Positions 1 to 5,493 of a stretch of DNA of 9,144 nucleotides are shown here, piece after piece. The stretch is from assembly GCA_964627195.1 (NCBI GenBank), contig CAZVJU010000039.1, positions 1 to 9,144 on the forward strand. The letters run 5' to 3'. Under the pieces are notes generated by a model that saw nothing but the letters and a program-made list of their open reading frames with translations, was not told the DNA's origin and did not search any database. The position numbers and the translations under genes were made by a program. Each line of letters begins with the position of its first letter. Positions within the stretch are counted from its first letter, which is position 1. This DNA is from CAZVJU01 sp964627195 (GTDB lineage Bacteria; Patescibacteriota; Microgenomatia; UBA8517).

Positions 1-38
1 ATTAATTTACCAAGCGATGAATCCGTGTACAATAAACC

Positions 39-47
39 ATTATACCA
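39..47 (-). promoter_or_regulatory. Extended -10 promoter element firing off the left edge
   Basis: On the minus strand this reads TGG followed by TATAAT, a perfect -10 hexamer with a TGn extension. It lies just after the stop of the small membrane-protein gene. It would start a transcript at about position 32, running out of the window to the left, so it probably serves a gene or tRNA beyond the edge. No -35 hexamer is obvious; a run of A sits where one would be expected. This is a motif call only. Confidence 0.4.
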
Positions 48-58
48 CCAATTTTTCT

Positions 59-409
59 TTATTTTTTTTGAGGTTCTTTTTTGGGAAGGCCTTTTGCCTG
101 AAGGTCAACGACAATCGGCCGGGCCAGCATCGTGCCGAGCGATGCGATTCTAAAACCGACATTGATCAAAAAACCGGCAAATAAGAGGTGGAACGAAAGA
201 TTGACAAAGTAACTTAATGAGGACGGGGAAATATTTAAGGCTTCCAGTGCCGACGGCTCCCCGCTTTTTAGGCCAAAGAGTGTCTCTTCACTGACGATAT
301 TGATCGGTGCGGCTTTATTGACAAAGACGTTATAGACGCTGAAGGCGGTAAGGAAAATGACTAAAATCCCCGCCGCAATCAATAGATAACCGATTATCTT
401 ATTCTCCAT
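59..409 (-). CDS. Small two-helix membrane protein of unknown function
   Basis: This is a 116-residue protein that I do not recognise as a named family. It has two hydrophobic segments that should span the membrane: about residues 6-29 (IGYLLIAAGILVIFLTAFSV) and about 66-90 (SYFVNLSFHLLFAGFLINVG). The linker of about 36 residues is polar and acidic, and the basic tail ends in KKEPQKK. By the positive-inside rule the C-terminus is probably cytoplasmic, which would put the linker outside and the N-terminus inside. The first helix could also be read as an uncleaved signal anchor. The ATG at 409 coincides with the transcription start predicted from an extended -10 at 416-424, so the message is probably leaderless. 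No function can be inferred from its neighbours. Confidence 0.75.
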   Translation of the reverse strand: MENKIIGYLLIAAGILVIFLTAFSVYNVFVNKAAPINIVSEETLFGLKSGEPSALEALNISPSSLSYFVNLSFHLLFAGFLINVGFRIASLGTMLARPIVVDLQAKGLPKKEPQKK

Positions 410-415
410 AAATTA

Positions 416-424
416 AATATAGCA
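416..424 (-). promoter_or_regulatory. Extended -10 promoter for the small membrane protein (leaderless)
   Basis: The minus strand reads TGC followed by TATATT, ending at 416. Seven bases further is position 409, the A of the ATG. No ribosome binding site could fit between them, so leaderless transcription is the simplest reading. No -35 hexamer is evident. Confidence 0.4.
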
Positions 425-455
425 CAATCGAGGCCAAGGGTGGGTGAAATTCACT

Positions 456-986
456 TTAACTATGGCGAAGGCTAAAGTTTTTGGCCAGGGGAACTCCCTC
501 ATTCCTGAGATAGTTTCCGACATCCTTTTCCAAATCAGCTTCCCCCGTTAGCGGCCCTCCTTTGAGATGTTGCCAGGCGTGGAGCCATTCTTCCAGGTGA
601 ATTAGAACCACTTCGTGCCAGAGGGCGGCAGGAATAAAAGGCGCAGGTTTTCCGGTTATTTCCGGTCCCAAGGCGGCTATTTTGGCCAGCCTGATGGTCC
701 CGGATTGAGCGGCCCGCCGGGTAAATTGAGAATTGTAGGCGACGTTTGCCGCCAGCTCGGCTGTCTTTTCGGCGTCGGGAGTGTGTCTTAAAAGAAAAGT
801 CCTGGGGTCTCTTTCTATCTCAAGACCTAAGGTTTGGGCAACGGTGTCGTTCTTCAAATACTTGATCGCCCCCTCGAAGCGTTTCTTTTTAACCAGCTCC
901 ATCGCCCCTTTCAGAAAACCCTGAAGGTAACTTTCTCTTTCCGAAAAAGGCAAGGGAGAGATGTCTGTTTTTTCCGCTACTTCCAT
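456..986 (-). CDS. Uncharacterised His/Glu-rich protein downstream of tRNA-Ala
   Basis: I do not recognise this protein of 176 residues. The open frame extends to 1034, but the extra N-terminal codons lie inside tRNA-Ala, so the ATG at 986 (MEVAEKTDISPLP) is chosen; it begins 8 bases after the tRNA. The N-terminal half is charged and helical. The most notable segment is at about residues 124-140 (HEVVLIHLEEWLHAWQH), where H124, E125, H130, E132, E133, H136 and H140 could form a metal site on a helix. This resembles, but does not match, the HExxH pattern of zincin proteases, so an enzymatic role is only a guess. A conserved-looking acidic tail follows (EADLEKDVGNYLRNEGVPLA). No signal peptide or membrane helix is seen. 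It may be co-transcribed with the tRNA, since no separate promoter fits in the 8-base gap. Confidence 0.7.
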   Translation of the reverse strand: MEVAEKTDISPLPFSERESYLQGFLKGAMELVKKKRFEGAIKYLKNDTVAQTLGLEIERDPRTFLLRHTPDAEKTAELAANVAYNSQFTRRAAQSGTIRLAKIAALGPEITGKPAPFIPAALWHEVVLIHLEEWLHAWQHLKGGPLTGEADLEKDVGNYLRNEGVPLAKNFSLRHS

Positions 987-993
987 TAGATTG

Positions 994-1064
994 TGGACCC
1001 GGAGGGAATCGAACCCTCTACTCATCCATGCCATGGACGCGTGTTACCGGTATACCACGGGCCC
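994..1064 (-). tRNA. tRNA-Ala (anticodon GGC)
   Basis: The minus strand folds into a 71-nt cloverleaf. The acceptor stem GGGCCCG pairs with CGGGTCC and includes a G3-U70 wobble, the classic alanine identity element. The anticodon stem is CGTCC/GGATG around loop ATGGCAT, giving anticodon GGC. The T arm is GAGGG/CCCTC with loop TTCGATT. The discriminator is A73 and CCA is not encoded. The D stem (GTAT/ACAC) has one A-C mismatch, the D loop is short (ACCGGTA) and the variable loop is only four bases. The body therefore looks more like many bacterial tRNA-Gly genes, although anticodon, G3-U70 and A73 all agree on alanine. Confidence 0.93.
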
Positions 1065-1071
1065 TAATGGT

Positions 1072-1089
1072 GCGGATCTATACATCCGC
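1072..1089. promoter_or_regulatory. Inverted repeat over the presumed tRNA-Ala -10 element
   Basis: GCGGAT (1072-1077) and ATCCGC (1084-1089) form a perfect 6-bp inverted repeat around a 6-base centre. On the minus strand the interval contains TATAGA (1082-1077), a plausible -10 placed to start a transcript a few bases before tRNA-Ala. The repeat could be an operator or simply one more member of the neighbouring hairpin array. No good -35 is present. Confidence 0.35.
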
Positions 1090-1193
1090 TAGAACCTATT
1101 TTATCACAAAAAATTAGTTGTTAGCGGAGCAACAAGGGAGGGGTCAAGGGGGAAGGAATTGTTGCGGAGCTCGGGTTTTTTCGCTCACCACAA

Positions 1194-1218
1194 CTTCCTA
1201 CGGAAGCAACTACGTTGC
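1194..1218. repeat. Twin TAC-triloop hairpins
   Basis: Two perfect 5-bp hairpins sit back to back and share one base. CTTCC (1194-1198) pairs with GGAAG (1202-1206) across loop TAC. GCAAC (1206-1210) pairs with GTTGC (1214-1218), again across TAC. The stems are unrelated in sequence while the loop is the same, so the loop or the folding process, rather than the stem sequence, appears to be what is shared. Confidence 0.75.
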
Positions 1219-1261
1219 CGAAGTTCGCTTAACTCCATATGGACGGACTCTTCCGCTCGTG

Positions 1262-1275
1262 GGGTTCGCTAACCC
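1262..1275. repeat. GGGTT/AACCC hairpin
   Basis: A perfect 5-bp inverted repeat, GGGTT (1262-1266) and AACCC (1271-1275), with loop CGCT. It lacks a T-run on either side, so it does not look like an intrinsic terminator. Confidence 0.65.
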
Positions 1276-1306
1276 AATTGTCTAAAGAAAAGGGGTTATT
1301 TATAAT

Positions 1307-1323
1307 AGCCCTTCTAAAGGGCT
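1307..1323. repeat. 7-bp hairpin with CTA triloop
   Basis: AGCCCTT (1307-1313) pairs perfectly with AAGGGCT (1317-1323) over loop CTA. It directly abuts the next hairpin at 1324. No U-tract follows on either strand, which argues against a Rho-independent terminator. Confidence 0.75.
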
Positions 1324-1438
1324 TGACGGATACCCGTCAGGTACTTTACAGAATCCGTCAACTGGCCGTATTCACGGACTTTTTACCGTACTGCGGTTGA
1401 CGGCTGACGGTAACGGTAGCCGTTACCGTCAAAGTACC
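1324..1438. repeat. Nested multi-branch palindromic element built on TGACGG/CCGTCA
   Basis: The word TGACGG occurs at 1324, 1398 and 1405, and its complement CCGTCA at 1334, 1355 and 1426: six copies in about 110 bases. They allow a nested fold. A first hairpin is TGACGG/CCGTCA (1324-1339, loop ATAC). A closing stem joins GGTACTTT (1340-1347) to AAAGTACC (1431-1438). Inside it, CCGTCAAC (1355-1362) pairs with GTTGACGG (1396-1403) and encloses small hairpins at 1366-1377 and 1385-1397. A 12-bp hairpin fills 1405-1431. The pairings are read directly from the sequence; whether DNA or RNA adopts the fold is unknown. Confidence 0.6.
1405..1431. repeat. Perfect 12-bp hairpin with TAG triloop
   Basis: The left arm TGACGGTAACGG (1405-1416) is exactly complementary to 1420-1431, with loop TAG at 1417-1419. 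This is the strongest single hairpin in the window. It is not followed by a T-run on either strand. It is part of the larger nested element around it; its last base also lies in that element's closing stem. Confidence 0.85.
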
Positions 1439-1464
1439 CAAAACAACTCCCATTTCAGTCGCTA

Positions 1465-1480
1465 TTGCCCTATCGGGCAA
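1465..1480. repeat. TTGCCC/GGGCAA hairpin
   Basis: A perfect 6-bp inverted repeat, TTGCCC (1465-1470) and GGGCAA (1475-1480), with loop TATC. Confidence 0.7.
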
Positions 1481-1533
1481 CTAAACCAAGCGCTAAAAAA
1501 CAGAACAGTGTGCTACGCACAGCACTTGGTTAG
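1481..1533. repeat. Long imperfect stem enclosing a TAC-triloop hairpin
   Basis: CTAAACCAAGCGCT (1481-1494) pairs with AGCACTTGGTTAG (1521-1533) with one bulged A and one C-A mismatch. Within the loop, TGTGC (1509-1513) pairs with GCACA (1517-1521) over a TAC loop, the same triloop as at 1199 and 1211. The two stems share base 1521, so they may be alternatives at that base. Confidence 0.55.
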
Positions 1534-1566
1534 AGAACAGAACAACAACACAATTGCTCCTGAAAT

Positions 1567-1598
1567 ATTCCCTGTTGGGAATCCTCACTGCGGCGAGG
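1567..1598. repeat. Two adjacent hairpins near the pseudogene end
   Basis: ATTCCC (1567-1572) pairs with GGGAAT (1577-1582) over loop TGTT. Immediately after, CCTC (1583-1586) pairs with GAGG (1595-1598), with one further C-G pair possible inside. These are the last hairpins before the mccF homology begins. On the minus strand, the direction of the mccF relic, they are not followed by a T-run. Confidence 0.6.
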
Positions 1599-1629
1599 GA
1601 AAACAAAACATCTTTTAGTGTTCAAGAAT

Positions 1630-2063
1630 AGTAATTTTTGACCAAAAGTAGAATAGTGAGGTCCAGAATATGTAACAAGTCCAGTCTTGATATAAATTGC
1701 ATTGTTTAACGCTGTAATATCAGAAAAACCACAGAATATCTTTGGATTATTCTTTATTAACTCCCAATCAATATATTTTAGAAGTTGATTTGAATTAGCT
1801 CCTCCAATTGCAGTAAATATAGCTTTTACATTTTTATCTTGGAATGCATCATGCAGATCTTCAATCCTTGACTCAATTGATAACGAAGTAAACTCATTCT
1901 TTTCATTGATGTGTTTGCCAAATGTTAATTTTAGATCAAGGTCTTCAAATCGTTTATTTGCAATATTTTTAAGTTCTTCTGAAAAGATTGAATATGACAT
2001 TGCGGGAGCAATTATCCTAACTTAATCTCCATTTTTCAGCTTGTCTGGATAGATTTTATTCAT
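1630..2063 (-). pseudogene. mccF-like / LD-carboxypeptidase (peptidase S66) relic
   Basis: Peptidase S66 enzymes cleave LD-peptide bonds in murein tripeptides or, in the MccF branch, the acyl link of peptidyl-nucleotide toxins such as microcin C. Translation from ATG 2063 gives MNKIYPDKLKNGD, then an in-frame TAA (2022-2024, codon 14), then VRIIAPAMSYSIFSEE. The family N-terminus is thus intact on both sides of one nonsense codon, in the same frame. The nucleophile-elbow region is present (GGANSNQLL, Ser codon 1791-1793), followed by the family block NPKIFCGFSDITAL and TGLVTYSGPHYSTFG. Homology stops at about 1630-1640, after roughly 142 of the usual 300-350 residues. The C-terminal Glu and His of the catalytic triad are therefore missing. 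An ATG at 2000 could open a 156-aa frame, but this would lack the first strand and end in hairpin-derived sequence. It follows the GT2 gene by 8 bases, as the former last gene of the operon. Confidence 0.88.
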
Positions 2064-2071
2064 AGGTTATA

Positions 2072-3634
2072 TTATCGCACAAAATGTTTATGTTGCGATA
2101 TTTTGTCTAGGCATCTATTTCGGTAGTTTATAGCTGTATTGTTAGAATGTTGTTTAATCAATGATATTTCAAAACATTTTAAAGCAATTTCATAAAAGCT
2201 TTGTTTAAAAAAGAGTATTCCTTGTTGTATGTAGAAATCTGGTTTTTGATTCCAATAGCTAGTATCCTCACTTGCGTCAGCATTTTGAATGTATTTTTTT
2301 AATGTTTTTTTGGCATCGGAAAATTTTCCAATGGCTGCCCGTGCTTGAAGTAACCCTAACAAATAATCATTTGGAGTATTTGTTAATTTGCTAAAGGTGT
2401 CTATAACACAATTGTAATTTTTTAAACCTAAGTATGCGCACCCTAACCTTAAAAGTAATTGCTCATCTTTAGTATTTTTGCTTTTACTTATCTGGTCAAC
2501 AGTTTCACGATATTGCCCTACGGCTAATAAGGTATCAATTTTTAGGTATTTAGGTGGAAGTGCTTTATTTGTTATATTTTTTTTAGGTAATATCGTGGGA
2601 GAGGACTTCTTGTTTATTTGTTCAATAATTCTGTTTTTAGATTTGTCTAGCCAGTTTACATAGTCATTTATTTGAGTAGTTTTAATAAATTCATAAAACA
2701 TACGTCGATTGTTTAAATACTCGTTGCTCTTGTCTCCTGTCCTAGACAAGTGACTAATATGCAATCCAGTAGCCGAATAAACAGGTAAAACAAATTTACC
2801 TACAGAAATTGCTTTCGATGCTAGATAACCATCAGTACAACCATAACCGACCAACCTTTCGTCATATCCCCCAATTTCGTAGTAGGTTTTTTTAGGTAGG
2901 CTAAAAAGTGCACCAAAAACTAGATCAGAAAGCAACCAAGGATCGTCATTGTTACGCATCCAAAGCCCATTTAGGAGTCCCAGATCCTTGTAATGATTAC
3001 TTGCTAAACACATATTACTTGGGTAACCCAAGGATGGGAAAACCACTCGTTCATCTGTTACAAGTGCGGGGTATTTATGGAGTCCAAAACGCCTAATGTT
3101 TACAGGGTTAACTCGAGGATCATCTTTAGAAACATCTGAACGAAATCCTGCTAGTAAAACATCAGGAAACATTTGGTGCCTTACCATTAAGTGTTCAAGC
3201 GTATAGTAGGAAAGAATCATATCCGCATCGCAAGAAATAATAATTTCATTTTCAGCAACAGAAATTCCAGTGTTAAGTGCTTGTGCTTGACCTGAGTGTT
3301 TTTGTTTTAAGGCAACAAGGTTCAGCGCAAATTTATTATTTTTAATAATTTCCCATGTTTTGTCGTCAGACCCATCATCAATCACAACAACTTGTAGTTT
3401 ATTTGGATACTTAATATTGAAACTACTTTGTTCAATTGACACAAGACATGAAAGAATGGATGATTCGACGTTTTTTCCGGGAATAACAATTGTAGCAGTC
3501 ATACTTTTATCAAGTTTTATAGCAGGAGGAATAGAAAATGGGTCTAATAATTCTGATTTACTAAGTTTTAAATACTTTTTTTCAAGTAAAGAATAATCGT
3601 TATCCTTATTACTGAGAGCTTTCTTTTGATTCAT
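2072..3634 (-). CDS. Family 2 glycosyltransferase with C-terminal TPR-like region
   Basis: This is a 520-residue cytoplasmic enzyme predicted to transfer a sugar from a nucleotide-sugar donor; the donor and acceptor cannot be read from sequence. The GT-A domain runs from about residue 45 to 320. Visible motifs are TATIVIPGKN (46-55), VVVIDDGSDDKT (82-93, nucleotide binding) and the metal-binding DAD (136-138). The acceptor-side block GGYDERLVGYGCTDG (255-269) follows, where TD replaces the more usual ED. After a lysine-rich linker (about 333-362), residues about 364-505 form helical pairs spaced like tetratricopeptide repeats (LLLRLGCAYLGLKNYNCVID, and FYIQQGILFFKQSFYEIALK). These could dock a partner or hold the acceptor. 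No membrane helices are present. The ATG lies 2 bases after the stop of the methyltransferase gene, so the two are surely co-transcribed. Confidence 0.9.
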   Translation of the reverse strand: MNQKKALSNKDNDYSLLEKKYLKLSKSELLDPFSIPPAIKLDKSMTATIVIPGKNVESSILSCLVSIEQSSFNIKYPNKLQVVVIDDGSDDKTWEIIKNNKFALNLVALKQKHSGQAQALNTGISVAENEIIISCDADMILSYYTLEHLMVRHQMFPDVLLAGFRSDVSKDDPRVNPVNIRRFGLHKYPALVTDERVVFPSLGYPSNMCLASNHYKDLGLLNGLWMRNNDDPWLLSDLVFGALFSLPKKTYYEIGGYDERLVGYGCTDGYLASKAISVGKFVLPVYSATGLHISHLSRTGDKSNEYLNNRRMFYEFIKTTQINDYVNWLDKSKNRIIEQINKKSSPTILPKKNITNKALPPKYLKIDTLLAVGQYRETVDQISKSKNTKDEQLLLRLGCAYLGLKNYNCVIDTFSKLTNTPNDYLLGLLQARAAIGKFSDAKKTLKKYIQNADASEDTSYWNQKPDFYIQQGILFFKQSFYEIALKCFEISLIKQHSNNTAINYRNRCLDKISQHKHFVR

Positions 3635-3636
3635 CG

Positions 3637-4497
3637 CTATTTGCTTTTTTCAAGCACCCAAACTATTGCAACCGGCAATCCCTTCAACGCGGAAGACATT
3701 GTTTTAAGACTAAGTTCAGACCATTTCTGTAAAGTTTTAACTTCTTTTGACCCTATTTTAGGTTCATAACATTGAACGATCCTAAATGATGATTTATTAA
3801 ACGCTTCTATGTAGGAACTGTGCCATAAAACATTATCCTTTATAAAACCCCATCCAGAATTTTTATCATGAAACTCGGCATGTGCACCCAGTGCAACCAT
3901 CCACGGGTGAATGCTTGAAATAATCAGTTGACCTCCTGGTCGTAAAACTCGAGCGAACTCATTTATTGCCTTTTCTAAATTTTTTACATAGTGTATTGCT
4001 AAACCTGAAACCATTAAGTCAAATTTATTATCCTCAAAAGAAAGATTACTAATATCACCCTGAATAAATTGCACTTTTTTACTCTTCTTTTGAGCGAGCC
4101 TAATCATGTCCTTTGATATATCAACTCCCGTAACGGAATGGCCAAGTGAATCAAGATATAGACTATATCTTCCTGTTCCACACCCTAAATCAAGTGCTTT
4201 TCCTCGAGAATATTTTTTCAATATTCTTTTAACAATAGGTTCTTCAATCTGAATTAAGATATTTTCTTCAGTATCATATGTTTTAGACCATATTTTATAA
4301 CCAGATTTAATGTCATATTCGGTCGCCTTGGTTTTTACTTCATTTACTTTGAGGATATTTGGCTGTTTTTCGACAATAGAGGAGATCTCGTTAAATATAG
4401 ATACTATTGAGGCGTTCTTGCCTATTAACCAGTTTCTCAATAATGCTAAACCAGCGTAACCTAGAGCACTTTGTTTAGAATAATTAATATTCGTCAT
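3637..4497 (-). CDS. Class I SAM-dependent methyltransferase
   Basis: This 286-residue protein carries a Methyltransf_11/25-type Rossmann domain. Motif I is LDLGCGTG (about residues 102-109). The acidic end of strand 2 is in VTGVDIS (Asp about 126), motif II/III includes FIQGDISNL (about 144-152), and LRPGGQLIISSIHPW (about 185-199) is the usual post-motif strand. About 90 N-terminal residues precede the domain and include YDIKSGYKIWSKTYD, a segment common before this fold. Its substrate is probably a sugar or small metabolite, given its place between an epimerase and a glycosyltransferase, but this is inference. A TTG at 4503 is also open. The ATG at 4497 is preferred because it overlaps the upstream TGA as ATGA, a standard translational-coupling junction. 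Confidence 0.9.
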   Translation of the reverse strand: MTNINYSKQSALGYAGLALLRNWLIGKNASIVSIFNEISSIVEKQPNILKVNEVKTKATEYDIKSGYKIWSKTYDTEENILIQIEEPIVKRILKKYSRGKALDLGCGTGRYSLYLDSLGHSVTGVDISKDMIRLAQKKSKKVQFIQGDISNLSFEDNKFDLMVSGLAIHYVKNLEKAINEFARVLRPGGQLIISSIHPWMVALGAHAEFHDKNSGWGFIKDNVLWHSSYIEAFNKSSFRIVQCYEPKIGSKEVKTLQKWSELSLKTMSSALKGLPVAIVWVLEKSK

Positions 4498-5468
4498 TTC
4501 CAATTTTTAGGTACTGACTTATTGTCAATTTCTAGTTTTGTGTATTTATATTCCTGGGGACCTTGTGCTTTTGCCCATTTCCATGTCGTTTTAAGTGCCT
4601 CTTTAATATGCGTGTCTTTGTAATCAAACTTATCGTTTTGTAAGGTGTGATCTAAAATAACCGAACGAATCTCCTTCGGACGTAAGGGTAAATATTTTGG
4701 AATTAATGATGTTTCAGATATTTCTTGAATCATTTCTGAAAGCTCTTTAAGAGAATAATCAGTATCTGACCCTACATTAAAAGTCATACCTGCCACATCA
4801 TTAAAACCACATTGATAGATAACATCAGCAACATCTTTTGAATAGGAAAAACAACGTTTCATTTCACCTTTACCATAAATTGAATATCGTTCATTTCTTA
4901 AGATGTGATTCATAAAAAGAGTAACTACATTCCTATACGGATCATTCATTCGCTGGCGTGGCCCAAAAACGTTATGAGGTCTTACTATAGCGAACTCAAA
5001 ACCGTGAGCTTGGCCCATGACTTTGAGAAAGTTTTCATTTGCCAGTTTAGTAATCCCATAAATATCTTGTGGATTAGGTATATCAGATTCTTTAAATGGG
5101 GGTTCTATGTTCCCATATACTGCAGCACTTGAAGCAAAAACAACTCTTTTCAGCTTACCTGAGTTTATAGATGGCACCAAAGTGTTTAAAAAAACATCGA
5201 TGTTGTCATTTGTTATTTTAATTGGAGAAAAAAGTGACTTAATTTCAGATGCATCTGCGGCTAAGGCATAGACTATCTCGGGAGCTATCGACTCAATTAT
5301 CTCTTTTGATTTGGAAGTATCTTTAAGATCAATGTAATAGTTCTTGCATTTAGGGATTTGGTTTCTAACTGAACTTGAAATTCCGTACACGTCGTGGCCA
5401 CGAGATAACAACAAATCTACTAGATCAGATCCTATCAACCCAGAATGCCCTGTTACTAAACATTTCAT
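4494..5468 (-). CDS. NAD-dependent nucleotide-sugar epimerase/dehydratase (extended SDR)
   Basis: A 324-residue extended short-chain dehydrogenase/reductase of the GalE-like superfamily, acting in the cytoplasm on a nucleotide-sugar, probably to epimerise or dehydrate it. The NAD-binding glycine motif is GHSGLIG (residues 7-13) after strand MKCLVT. The catalytic Ser is in FASSAAVYG (Ser114 by alignment with GalE), and Tyr137-Lys141 is the YxxxK pair (YGITK). RPHNVFGPRQ (163-172) is the usual substrate-binding segment. The length fits the family. The exact sugar cannot be told, so no gene symbol is given. It is the first gene of the minus-strand operon, and its ATG is 25 bases from a divergent glycosyltransferase gene. 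With a -10 candidate only a few bases before the ATG, its mRNA is probably leaderless. The stop TGA overlaps the next ATG. Confidence 0.92.
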   Translation of the reverse strand: MKCLVTGHSGLIGSDLVDLLLSRGHDVYGISSSVRNQIPKCKNYYIDLKDTSKSKEIIESIAPEIVYALAADASEIKSLFSPIKITNDNIDVFLNTLVPSINSGKLKRVVFASSAAVYGNIEPPFKESDIPNPQDIYGITKLANENFLKVMGQAHGFEFAIVRPHNVFGPRQRMNDPYRNVVTLFMNHILRNERYSIYGKGEMKRCFSYSKDVADVIYQCGFNDVAGMTFNVGSDTDYSLKELSEMIQEISETSLIPKYLPLRPKEIRSVILDHTLQNDKFDYKDTHIKEALKTTWKWAKAQGPQEYKYTKLEIDNKSVPKNWK

Positions 5469-5477
5469 ACTTATAGG

Positions 5478-5485
5478 TATATAAT
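5478..5485. promoter_or_regulatory. Overlapping divergent -10 elements, leaderless on both sides
   Basis: Only 25 bases (5469-5493) separate two divergent ATGs. On the plus strand TATAAT (5480-5485) is a perfect -10 that would start RNA at about 5491-5493, beside ATG 5494. On the minus strand TATATA (5483-5478) would start RNA near 5471, beside ATG 5468. The two hexamers overlap, so the two transcripts should compete. Any -35 element must lie within the opposite coding sequence. No Shine-Dalgarno sequence fits. Confidence 0.5.
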
Positions 5486-5493
5486 CTTATACC

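Larger units (their letters stand above)
1066..1629. other. Non-coding, hairpin-dense intergenic region
   Basis: No credible protein gene lies in these roughly 560 bases. One open frame of 73 codons on the plus strand (1397-1618) is made of palindromes and has low-complexity content unlike a protein. The region instead holds at least a dozen perfect or near-perfect short inverted repeats, listed separately, and is more G+C-rich than the genes to its right. It begins beside tRNA-Ala and ends at the point where the mccF-like frame loses its homology. It may be a decayed or expanding array of palindromic elements. No transposase, CRISPR repeat or known RNA family was recognised. Confidence 0.7.

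Noticed and set aside
987..1034. N-terminal extension of the 176-aa protein to ATG 1034
   Set aside because: These codons lie mostly inside tRNA-Ala (994-1064), so they are read-through of the tRNA sequence rather than protein.
1307..1431. Rho-independent terminators in the hairpin tract
   Set aside because: None of the stems is followed by a U-tract on either strand.
1481..1533. Integron attC site
   Set aside because: The GTTAG/CTAAAC feet and bulged stem are suggestive, but the conserved core boxes do not match, there is no integron integrase, and there is no second copy.
1072..1598. CRISPR array
   Set aside because: The hairpins differ in stem sequence and spacing, with no constant direct repeat and no uniform spacers.
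1397..1618. A 73-codon open frame on the plus strand
   Set aside because: It consists almost wholly of hairpin arms, has no ribosome binding site or promoter and no protein-like composition; its right end also overlaps the DNA adjoining the mccF relic.
4498..4503. TTG start for the methyltransferase at 4503
   Set aside because: The ATG two codons later overlaps the upstream TGA as ATGA, the more usual coupled start; the two choices differ by only two residues.
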